Assembly: GCA_003519485.1 (NCBI GenBank)
Contig: DOWQ01000339.1
Coordinates: 1 to 12,315 of the forward strand
DNA length: 12,315 nucleotides
Reading direction: 5' to 3'
Source of the DNA: Streptomyces sp.
GTDB taxonomy: Bacteria; Actinomycetota; Actinomycetes; Streptomycetales; Streptomycetaceae
The stretch's first letter is position 1; every line of letters starts with the position of its first letter. Under the pieces are notes generated by a model. The model saw only the letters and a program-made list of their open reading frames with translations. It had not been told where the DNA came from and did no database searches. Positions 1 through 6,072 of the stretch are shown here, in pieces. The position numbers were made by a program, and so were the translations under genes.

Positions 1-170
1 CCGACCGCACCGCCGTGATCCGGCTCGTGGGAGCAGTCCTGGCCGAGCAGAACGACGAATGGACCGAGGCCCGCCGCTACATGGGCCGCGAACTACTGGC
101 CAAGGCCCGCCTCCACCCGATCGAGTCAGAAACCGACGACACCGTCCTGCCCACCGAACTCAGCGCATAG
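1..170 (+). CDS. IS256-family (mutator) transposase, C-terminal end only
   Basis: The frame beginning at base 3 encodes 55 residues ending at a TAG at 168-170; the 5' part lies outside the window. The sequence contains RLVGAVLAEQNDEWTEARRYMG followed by ELLAKARL, which is the characteristic C-terminal helix of actinobacterial IS256/mutator transposases. The DDE catalytic core is not in the window, so whether the element is intact cannot be judged. It is the right-hand end of an insertion sequence that borders the regulatory locus to the right. Family assignment is by recognition of this tail, not by a search. Confidence 0.85.
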   Translation, partial: DRTAVIRLVGAVLAEQNDEWTEARRYMGRELLAKARLHPIESETDDTVLPTELSA

Positions 171-225
171 CCTCAAAACGAGATCACCGAGTGGCCGTCG
201 ATACACCACTCCAGCGGACGTGACC
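1..225 (+). mobile_element. Right end of an IS256-family insertion sequence
   Basis: After the transposase stop at 170 there is a short non-coding tail. I place the element boundary near 220-225 because the reverse strand reads GGTCACGTCCGCTGGAGTGG there, which resembles the terminal inverted repeats I know from actinobacterial IS256 elements, and because the neighbouring minus-strand gene seems to lose its own sequence at this point. The left end is outside the window, so the inverted repeat and the 8-9 bp target duplication usual for the family cannot be checked. Confidence 0.6.
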
Positions 226-966
226 GTGGCCAGGTGTCTGGGTGAGGGGGTCGAGCAGCTGGGAGGTAACGGTTCCGCCGTGGAGAGAGGCGGTGCTCGG
301 TTGCACAAGGTGTAGCCAGTGGTGGTGTTCCAGTTCGTCCCAGGGGAGGGAGGTGCGGCCCAGGCGCATGCCGCGCAGGAGTCCGGTGGGAATCCGTACC
401 TGGCCGTGGTTGTTGGCGCGCAGTGCGCACTGCACGGCCAGCAGTCGGGCTTCGGGGCAGGTGCCGGCAGGCAGTGCGGACGCGAGGTAGCTGAGGATGT
501 TCTGGACGCGGACCGGCTCGGAGGGGCCGCGTGGCCGTCTGGCGCGTTGTCCTCGGCCGGTGCTGGATTGGTCGACGGGTAGATGTGTCGGCCAAGTGGG
601 GAGGGCGGTGTCGGGGACGACGGCTGCGTTCGGGGTGGCTCCGGCGCAGGCATGAGCGAGGCGCCACATGCGGCCGCCGTGTTCGCGGGTCAGGACGAGC
701 AGGACAGGGCCGGCGCAGCCGCGGTGGCGGGGGTGCCAGCGGCAGCCGCGTTCATGGCACTGGCAGGTACGCAGATGGGTAGGCAGATAGTCTGCGCGGG
801 CATGGCGGGCCAGGTGAGCCAGAGCCGCAGGCCGTCCGGCCATCGCCTGTACGGACTGCCCGCCCGGTGAGCAGCGCGGACAGTGGAGCACTGGTCCGCC
901 TTGCTGGGGGCGCAGTTCTACGGTCCAGGTGCGGGGCACCGGTGGGTGCATGGTGCACAGCCTCAT
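184..966 (-). CDS. Cys/His-rich protein of unknown function, C-terminus probably replaced by IS256 end
   Basis: The protein has 260 residues and I do not recognise a named family. The N-terminal half is rich in possible metal ligands: a C-x2-C pair at residues 29-32 and a cluster C68, C70, H71, C75, H78, H81, C84, then H105 and C107, suggesting one or two zinc sites. Residues 151-230 look like a compact helical domain without an obvious motif. The start is the ATG at 966, preceded by a perfect AGGAGG 12 bases upstream (979-984); the longer upstream frame would run through the operator region and is not used. The last dozen or so codons lie inside the presumed IS256 terminus, so the natural C-terminus is probably missing. 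It is divergent from the XRE regulator and shares its control region. Function unknown. Confidence 0.6.
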   Translation of the reverse strand: MRLCTMHPPVPRTWTVELRPQQGGPVLHCPRCSPGGQSVQAMAGRPAALAHLARHARADYLPTHLRTCQCHERGCRWHPRHRGCAGPVLLVLTREHGGRMWRLAHACAGATPNAAVVPDTALPTWPTHLPVDQSSTGRGQRARRPRGPSEPVRVQNILSYLASALPAGTCPEARLLAVQCALRANNHGQVRIPTGLLRGMRLGRTSLPWDELEHHHWLHLVQPSTASLHGGTVTSQLLDPLTQTPGHGHVRWSGVSTATR

Positions 967-1054
967 GGGGCGCGCGTTCCTCCTGACTTCGGCGCGGGGC
1001 CGCTCCGCTTTCCCGCCCGAGTGATGGGGTGGGCGAGGTGATGGCCGCACCGTA

Positions 1055-1136
1055 GTGCAGACCTCTGCCCTGCCGCCAAGGCGGCCACCTGCGGAAATAG
1101 GGCAGAGGTCTACACTGACAGGGCAGGGTTCTGCAC
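1055..1136. promoter_or_regulatory. Operator cluster: three copies of an 18-bp motif between divergent genes
   Basis: Copy 1 at 1055-1072 reads GTGCAGACCTCTGCCCTG. Copy 2 at 1098-1115 is on the opposite strand and differs by two bases. Copy 3 at 1119-1136 is also on the opposite strand and reads GTGCAGAACCCTGCCCTG. Copies 2 and 3 start 21 bp apart, two helical turns. A small palindrome (CCGCC-AA-GGCGG, 1073-1084) sits between copies 1 and 2. A TACACT hexamer at 1111-1116 could serve as a -10 for the XRE gene inside copy 2, and TACGGT on the minus strand (1049-1054) as a -10 for the divergent gene. Likely binding sites for the adjacent XRE regulator; binding is inferred from position and repetition. 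Confidence 0.65.
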
Positions 1137-1150
1137 CGTCGGATGGTGGG

Positions 1151-1414
1151 GTGACGATCTTCCCGCCCGACCCGAACCTCACCACCCTGCGCCTGCAGCT
1201 GGCACGGTTGAGGAGCGAGCGCGGCTGGACCTATGACGAACTGGCCCGCCGCACCGGCCTGGCCAGACGCACCCTCATCGAAATCGAGCAGGGCCGCACC
1301 ATCGGATCCCTCAAAACCTGGCACGCCCTCGCCCACGCCCTGGACGTGCCCGTCGACCACCTCCTCGCCCCCCTCTGCGAGGGACACACGCCGCCCGCGG
1401 AAGCCGCCGAATAA
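1151..1414 (+). CDS. XRE/Cro-CI family helix-turn-helix regulator (87 aa)
   Basis: A small DNA-binding protein made almost entirely of one HTH_3 domain. Residues from about 11 to 68 read as a typical XRE fold: RLQLARLRSERGWTYDELA, then the recognition region TGLARRTLIEIEQGR, then a helical tail ending in ALDVPVDHLLAP. No ligand-binding or protease domain is attached. I chose the GTG at 1151 because the alternative start at 1055 lies inside an operator copy and would add a 32-residue low-complexity tail; the upstream GGTGGG is a weak ribosome site. It is divergent from the Cys/His-rich gene and 159 bp upstream of the DUF6083 gene on the same strand. Autoregulation through the three adjacent repeats is the simplest reading. 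Confidence 0.85.
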   Translation: MTIFPPDPNLTTLRLQLARLRSERGWTYDELARRTGLARRTLIEIEQGRTIGSLKTWHALAHALDVPVDHLLAPLCEGHTPPAEAAE

Positions 1415-1573
1415 TCCCCCGCTGCACGGTGTCGACGGATCACCCGAACCAGCCACCGACCCCACACAAACGTACGACAGGCCGCATATCTGTTCCCGCA
1501 GATTGGCCCGATCGCGCGACACGCACGGCACGGGCCCGGTGCCGACGGCGCGTCGCCTGCCACCTTCACCGCC

Positions 1574-2440
1574 ATGTGCACCACCAACACTCCACCCGGC
1601 CGCCACTGGGACGGCACCCCTCGAGCCGCCCGCCGGCTCCGCACCCTGCGCGTCGCCACGGACAGCCCCAGCAGACTCCTGCGCACCGCGCAACCCGCCC
1701 TGTGCCGAGACTGCGGCAACCACATCGACTGGTACACCCACAGCAACCAACACCCCATCGCCCTGCATCCACAGGAACTGCCCGCAACCGCCGTCCCCAC
1801 CTCCCACCGCTGGCACACCAGCTCCGGAATGGCCCACGCCGCAGACGACGGCACCTCCTGGTGCCGCATCCCGCACCCCACGCTCTGCCCCGCACACCAG
1901 CCCACCGAACCACTGACACCACAGCTGGCCCGACTGCGGCAACGCCTCGCGCTGCGCACCCGCCGCCTGCTCGACAGCGGCGCCTTCACCCCGCATCCAA
2001 CCGGCCCACCACCGCCGGCTGAAGCCGTGATGTGCCGACCGGCCCGACCCGTCGTGCAGATCTTGTACGGCCGTTACCTCGCCGCCCACCCGGTCGACGC
2101 CATCCAATGCGTCGCCCAGACACGCCGACGCAACCGCTGCCCCCACCCCGTCCTCGGCTCCGAAAGCCCTGCAGGGATCTGGACGCTCATGCCCGCCACC
2201 GCCAGCCGCAAACAACTGCCCCTACTCGGCGCCGACATGGCCGTCTACGACCTCACCCACCTGCCGTACGCGGAGCAGCTGCGCTGGCGTGCCCAGCGCT
2301 GCCCTGCTCACGCCGCCGCACCTGCAGCTGCCGACCTCGCGCTGGCGGACTGGGAGGTCTTCGACCCGCTCTTCCACCACCAGCACATCCACACCCGCCT
2401 CCCCGCCCCCGCCCCGGGCCGCCGCCGGAAACGGCCATGA
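1574..2440 (+). CDS. DUF6083 domain-containing protein (288 aa)
   Basis: Recognised by the pattern RTLRVATDSPSRLLR, then CRDCGNHIDWY, IALHPQEL, RWHTSSGMAH and SWCRIPHPTLCP in residues 20-110, which I associate with the DUF6083 proteins of Streptomyces. The C-x2-C at residues 44-47 plus later Cys and His residues suggest a zinc-ribbon-like module. The second half (about 145-270) has a further Cys-rich segment and the acidic stretch ALADWEVFDPLF before a basic C-terminus. Role unknown; it appears with small XRE regulators, which is compatible with regulatory, phage-related or toxin-antitoxin-like roles, none shown here. The ATG at 1574 has no clear Shine-Dalgarno sequence, so the start is less certain than the frame. 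A hairpin follows five bases after the stop. Confidence 0.75.
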   Translation: MCTTNTPPGRHWDGTPRAARRLRTLRVATDSPSRLLRTAQPALCRDCGNHIDWYTHSNQHPIALHPQELPATAVPTSHRWHTSSGMAHAADDGTSWCRIPHPTLCPAHQPTEPLTPQLARLRQRLALRTRRLLDSGAFTPHPTGPPPPAEAVMCRPARPVVQILYGRYLAAHPVDAIQCVAQTRRRNRCPHPVLGSESPAGIWTLMPATASRKQLPLLGADMAVYDLTHLPYAEQLRWRAQRCPAHAAAPAAADLALADWEVFDPLFHHQHIHTRLPAPAPGRRRKRP

Positions 2441-2444
2441 GCGC

Positions 2445-2476
2445 AGCCTCGGTTCAGGGGCGCGCGGGGCGAGGCT
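2445..2476 (+). terminator. Possible terminator after the DUF6083 gene
   Basis: AGCCTCG at 2445-2451 pairs perfectly with CGAGGCT at 2470-2476 across an 18-base loop, starting five bases after the stop codon. There is no T-run, as is common in Streptomyces. The stem is short, so this is only a candidate. Confidence 0.35.
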
Positions 2477-2679
2477 CCTTCCAGCCGCCGGACAGCCCCG
2501 TCCGGTACGGACATCAGCCCGCGACCGGCAGGCAGACCGGCCGCCCCGTATGCCAGGGAGGCGTAGCCATGCCGCACCAGGCCCTCGAGGTTGCCCTGAC
2601 GGCCGCGCGCCCTCGGCCCCGAACTCTTCGCCCGACTGCTCACCGGCTTCGATCACACAGTTCGGGGCGAGCCGGTACG
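2477..2679. other. Segment without a recognisable gene between DUF6083 and the integrase remnant
   Basis: About 200 bases that I could not assign on either strand. Short frames exist but none looks like a known family. The 11-bp string CCGGTACGGAC occurs at 2502-2512 and again at 2672-2682, exactly where integrase homology begins. Probably scrambled sequence at the damaged left side of the integrase element. Confidence 0.5.
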
Positions 2680-3224
2680 GACTTCTTCGAAACGGTCACG
2701 CTGACCGGGACGTGGCTGTACGTCTTCGCGGTGATCGAGCACGCCACCCGGCGGATCCGGGTGGTGGGCGCAACCGCGCATCCGACCGCCGCCTGGGTGG
2801 CGCAGCGGCGAAGAACCTCGTCATGGACCTCGAGGACACCGGCTGCCGGGCACGGTTCCTGATCCGGGACCGGGACGGCAAGTCCCCGCTCTGTTCGACG
2901 CCGTCCTGGCCGACGCGGGGATCGAGGTCGTGCTGACGGGAGTCCGGATGCCGAGAATGAGCGATCATGGAGAGGTGGGTGCAGACCTGTCGGCGCGAGT
3001 TGCTGGACCGCACCTTGATCTGGAACCAGCGGCACCTGCTCCATGCCCTGCGCGAGTTCGAAAAGTTCTACAACTCCCACCGGCCCCACCAGGGCATCGC
3101 GAACGCCCGCCCGCTGAACCCCTTGCCGGCGCCGATCGCCGATCCGGACGAGACAGCCCGCCTCGACATCCGACGATCCGATCACCTCGGCGGCATTCTC
3201 CACGAGTACCGATATGCCGCATGA
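2680..3224 (+). pseudogene. Integrase-type DDE transposase, 5'-truncated with three frameshifts
   Basis: The catalytic half of an rve-type transposase can be read by switching frames. DFFETVTLTG to HPTAAWVAQ (2680-2805) carries the first Asp; AKNLVMDLED to LIRDRDGK (2808-2882) carries the second Asp; ALFDAVLADAGIEVVLTG to PRMS (2888-2962) follows; IMERWVQTCRRELLDRTL (2964 on) supplies the Glu, and WNQRHLLHALREFEKFYNSH and RPHQGI give the usual tail, ending HEYRYAA at 3224. Breaks fall near 2806, 2883-2887 and 2963. The N-terminal HTH half is absent upstream of 2680. The three acidic residues survive but in different frames, so no active enzyme can be made. The IS3/IS481 type is likely; the exact group is not settled. 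Confidence 0.85.
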
Positions 3225-3276
3225 CCTCAAGGGATGACGTTTTCGGCAAGGGCAACGTGAAGGTCCCTCGCCAGCA
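2680..3276 (+). mobile_element. Remnant of an integrase-type insertion sequence
   Basis: The pseudogene ends at 3224 and about 50 bases further the reverse strand enters OtnC-like coding sequence that breaks off in a premature stop at 3277-3279. I therefore place the right end of the element near 3276. No matching inverted repeat was found at the left, where the element is already degraded, so both borders are estimates. Confidence 0.45.
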
Positions 3277-3279
3277 TTA

Positions 3280-3689
3280 GTAGGGGAGGCGGCGTAGCTG
3301 CCCAACTCGCATGGTGAAGTACGCGGTGAGTGGCGGCAGGGCGTTGTCGTCGTCGATGTCGGCAAGGCAGGACACGGCGGTGGCGTAGGGGCTGTGGCAC
3401 GTGCGACTGCTTTGTCCGTTGGCCGCGCACGGAGAAGCGCGAGATGCAGGAACGCCTCCTTCGATGGAGGTGGGCCGTCGGGGTGCTCTCCCTTCATGGT
3501 GATCCGGGCGAGCGTGTCCGGGTGCATGTCTTCCATGCTCCGACCGGATGGTGTGATGAGCACCGTGTCGTCGTCGAGGCGCACGCTGAGGTTGCCGGTG
3601 AGGCCGCGGTCGAACAGCCCTCGGCCGAGCCGGTACATCCGCGCGGCCTGTCCGCTCGTCCTCCGCGTCGCGTCCGTGGGGACCGTCAT
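3280..3689 (-). pseudogene. Class II aldolase/decarboxylase (OtnC-like), frameshifted and 3'-truncated
   Basis: OtnC-type enzymes decarboxylate 3-oxo-tetronate 4-phosphate to dihydroxyacetone phosphate and belong to the zinc-dependent class II aldolase/adducin family of about 210-220 residues. From the ATG at 3687-3689 one reads GLFDRGLTGNLSVRLDDDTV, LITPSG, then PPSKEAFLHLAL and RPTDKAV. Near 3396-3408 the frame breaks, destroying the expected zinc HxH motif, and homology resumes one frame over as HSPYATAVSCLADIDDDNAL, PPLTAYFTMRVGQLRRLPY, ending in TAA at 3277-3279. About 137 codons remain; the C-terminal third with the last zinc histidine is gone where the insertion sequence begins. RGLTGN also lacks about three residues of the usual RGLxxGSTGN loop. 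The start overlaps the dehydrogenase stop by 4 bp, so it was the last known gene of the operon. Confidence 0.85.
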
Positions 3690-4729
3690 CGCAGGCTGGG
3701 AACGAGCAGCACCTTGCCCGCGTCGCCGGTGAGGAGCTCGATGGCTTCGTCGGCGTCGTCGAGTGGCAGCCGGTGGGTGACCAGCCAGTCGAGCTCGAGG
3801 CGGCCGGACTCGAGGAGAAGCAGTAGCTGCTCCCAGGTGTCCCACAGGCGTCGACCGAAGATTCCTCGTAGCGTGATGCCCTTCTTGTTCACGTGGGCGG
3901 CGATGTTGATGGGTGCCGGTTCGCTGGGGTGGCCGACCGTGACCAGGGTCGCCTCCCTGCGAAGCGCGTCTAATAGAGTGGGTAGCACGCCACGCACGCC
4001 GGAGACCTCGAAGGCGACGTCGAACCCGCCGCGGGCTCCGGCCAGGTCCATGCAGTGGCTGACGACGTCATCGTGGGGATCGATAACCGTGGCGCCGATT
4101 GACTCGGCCTGTTTGCGACGGAAGGGGTTGGGTTCGACGGCGACGACGTGGGCGGCGCCCATCGCGAGGGCGATTTGCGCGGTGACGAGGCCGACCGGCC
4201 CGCACCCGTTGACGAGGACCGACTGGCCCGCCACCGCGTATCCAGAACGCTGGATCGCGTGCATTGCGACGCCGGCGGACTCCAGCAGCGCACCGGTCTC
4301 GAGTGACACGTTGTCTGGCAACCGGACGCAGATGCCCTCGGGGACGGTGACCCGCTCAGCGAAGACGCCGTCGATGTGCATGCCGAGGATCCTGGTGCGC
4401 TCGCAGGTGTGGGCGCTGCCGGTGCGACACGGGTAGCAGGCGTTACAGACCAGGTGGCTCTCCAACGCCACCCTGTCGCCGACCGCCACCGACGTGACGC
4501 CCTCGCCGACGGCGAGTACGGTTCCGGAGCCTTCGTGGCCGAGGACCACTGGGGGTCGGAGGTTGAATGCCTGGGCGGAGGGCGTCCACTCGTAGAGCTC
4601 TCGGTCGGTGCCGCACAGTGACGCGGCGGCGATGTCGAGGAGCACCTCGCCGGGGCCGGCGGTCGGCTCTGCCCAGTCCTTGCGGACCTCGATGCCTCGG
4701 GTCTGGGATGGCTTGATGACTGCCTTCAT
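3686..4729 (-). CDS. Zinc-dependent medium-chain alcohol/polyol dehydrogenase, threonine-dehydrogenase-like
   Basis: A 347-residue MDR-superfamily oxidoreductase, normal length. Catalytic zinc ligands are visible as C39 (CGTD), H65-E66 (GHEGSG) and E150; the structural zinc lobe has C95, C98, C101 and C109. The Rossmann motif GCGPVG is at 175-180, and E199 at the end of the second strand favours NAD over NADP. Closest known types are L-threonine 3-dehydrogenase and polyol dehydrogenases, which oxidise a secondary hydroxyl. In this operon it would plausibly oxidise an acid sugar to its 3-oxo form for the kinase and RLP; that is inference. The ATG at 4729 follows a good AGAGGA site and overlaps the kinase stop (ATGA); its own stop overlaps the otnC start the same way. 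Longer upstream starts would run into the kinase gene. Confidence 0.88.
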   Translation of the reverse strand: MKAVIKPSQTRGIEVRKDWAEPTAGPGEVLLDIAAASLCGTDRELYEWTPSAQAFNLRPPVVLGHEGSGTVLAVGEGVTSVAVGDRVALESHLVCNACYPCRTGSAHTCERTRILGMHIDGVFAERVTVPEGICVRLPDNVSLETGALLESAGVAMHAIQRSGYAVAGQSVLVNGCGPVGLVTAQIALAMGAAHVVAVEPNPFRRKQAESIGATVIDPHDDVVSHCMDLAGARGGFDVAFEVSGVRGVLPTLLDALRREATLVTVGHPSEPAPINIAAHVNKKGITLRGIFGRRLWDTWEQLLLLLESGRLELDWLVTHRLPLDDADEAIELLTGDAGKVLLVPSLR

Positions 4730-6072
4730 GATGTCCTCTCGTGCTTTCGGGTGCCGTGTGACCCATTTGGTGTGCGGTCGGGGCCGGCGAACTGGTGGAA
4801 GAGGTCGACGGGCCCGACCTGCCCTCCCTTGAGCAGGACGCGGCAGCCGGCGAGTGAGGAACGATCGTCGGTCATGCAGATCGGGCCGGCCGTGACGAAC
4901 TGTTCCCGGACGCGTAGCTCGCCGACGTCCAGGGCGAGCAGGGCATGGCTGGAGGTGTCGCCGCCGCAGATCACCACGTCGCGGGTGAGTCCCTGCTTCG
5001 TCATCCGGGCGGCCAGTCTGCCGATGCTGTGGCCAACTTCGGCCGAGGTGATCGCTCCTGCGCTCAGACGCGAGTCGTCGGGGCCGCGGGTGGTGTGTGC
5101 CACGACGTCCAGCCCAGCGCGTAGAGCCTGCTCCACCTCGTCGACCCACGGACCGATGCTGCCCTCGTTGCTGTCGTCGGCGGTGAGGGCGTCTGTCGGG
5201 AGGGCGATGTCGACCCAGCCGCGGCGGACTGCATCATCGATCTGCTGACAGGTGGTCGCCGAGGCCGAGGCGGAAACCACGAATGTGGGGCCGCTGCTCC
5301 GGGTTGGTTGCGGTCGTCGTGGTGGCCTTCCCGTGATGGCGCGAGCAAGGGCGGTCATGATGCCGCCGGACCCGACGACCAGTGCGGGCCGGTCTCGTGT
5401 GGCCTCGGCCAGGAGCGCGGTCGCGACCCGGTCCATGTGCGCATCCTCGACGGCGTCGACGACGAAAGCCGGGCCGTCTGCTCGACGGTGCTCCGTCCAC
5501 TGGGCGGCGAAGGCGTCATCGGTGTGGGCGGGCAGGTGCAGCCCAGGAACCTCGGGGTGGTAGCCGAGCTGGGCCTCCAACACGCGCCGGAGATCGGCTT
5601 CGACCATGGGCGTGGAGGGATGCCTCGACATCACCGGGTGCCGGTCCAGGCGGTAGGTCCCACCGGCGTAGGCGGCGAAGTGTTGGCTGAACGCGGTGAA
5701 CCGGCCGAACCCGGGCTGGGCCGGGACGACGGGAATCGAACCATGATCCGGGAACTGCTCGTGCAAGAGCTCCACCGCACGGCCGATGTTGCCGACCGTC
5801 GGCGACGAGTCGAAGGTCGAGCACACCTTGTAGAGCAATGCCTCCACCTCGAGCGCCGCCAGCGCTACCAGCCCGGCACGCACAGAGGCGTCCAGTTCCG
5901 TCCCCGCCTGCGAACGGATCGGGCTGGCGATCCCGACCACGTCGGCGTCGTGCGGAAGCGGATGATCTGGGTCCAGCACCAGCACTGCGTTCAGGCCGTG
6001 GGCGTGGGCCTGGGCCAATACGTCGCTGGCACCGGTGAGGTCGTCGGCGAGGAATGCGAAGCGCGGCATCAT
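4726..6072 (-). CDS. DUF1537 four-carbon acid sugar kinase (OtnK/DtnK/OiaK family)
   Basis: A 448-residue ATP-dependent kinase that phosphorylates the terminal hydroxyl of an acid sugar or its 3-oxo form. The N-terminal substrate domain shows ADDLTGASD at 9-17, KVCSTFDSSP at 82-91 and HPVMSRHPSTPM at 145-156; the C-terminal nucleotide domain shows GSGG at 234-237, GGDTSSHAL at 370-378 and KGGQVG at 415-420. The KVCSTFDSSP, HPVMSRHP and GGDTSSHAL forms resemble, as far as I recall, the subgroup found beside RuBisCO-like proteins (3-oxo-isoapionate kinase, OiaK) more than tetronate kinases, which usually carry GGET. I leave the symbol empty because the substrate is not proven. Start and stop both sit in ATGA overlaps, with the RLP upstream and the dehydrogenase downstream, implying coupled translation. 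Confidence 0.9.
   Translation of the reverse strand: MMPRFAFLADDLTGASDVLAQAHAHGLNAVLVLDPDHPLPHDADVVGIASPIRSQAGTELDASVRAGLVALAALEVEALLYKVCSTFDSSPTVGNIGRAVELLHEQFPDHGSIPVVPAQPGFGRFTAFSQHFAAYAGGTYRLDRHPVMSRHPSTPMVEADLRRVLEAQLGYHPEVPGLHLPAHTDDAFAAQWTEHRRADGPAFVVDAVEDAHMDRVATALLAEATRDRPALVVGSGGIMTALARAITGRPPRRPQPTRSSGPTFVVSASASATTCQQIDDAVRRGWVDIALPTDALTADDSNEGSIGPWVDEVEQALRAGLDVVAHTTRGPDDSRLSAGAITSAEVGHSIGRLAARMTKQGLTRDVVICGGDTSSHALLALDVGELRVREQFVTAGPICMTDDRSSLAGCRVLLKGGQVGPVDLFHQFAGPDRTPNGSHGTRKHERTS

Noticed and set aside
752..2215. 487-residue minus-strand open frame
   Set aside because: Gly/Arg-rich shadow covering the XRE and DUF6083 genes, with no recognisable domain.
2502..2682. 11-bp direct repeat CCGGTACGGAC as an insertion-site duplication
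   Set aside because: The copies enclose only 160 bases of unassigned DNA, no terminal inverted repeats accompany them, and one copy lies at the start of integrase coding sequence.
3686..5149. Extended dehydrogenase start
   Set aside because: The extra 140 residues overlap the kinase gene and are low-complexity; the MDR N-terminus MKAVIK begins at 4729 with an AGAGGA site.
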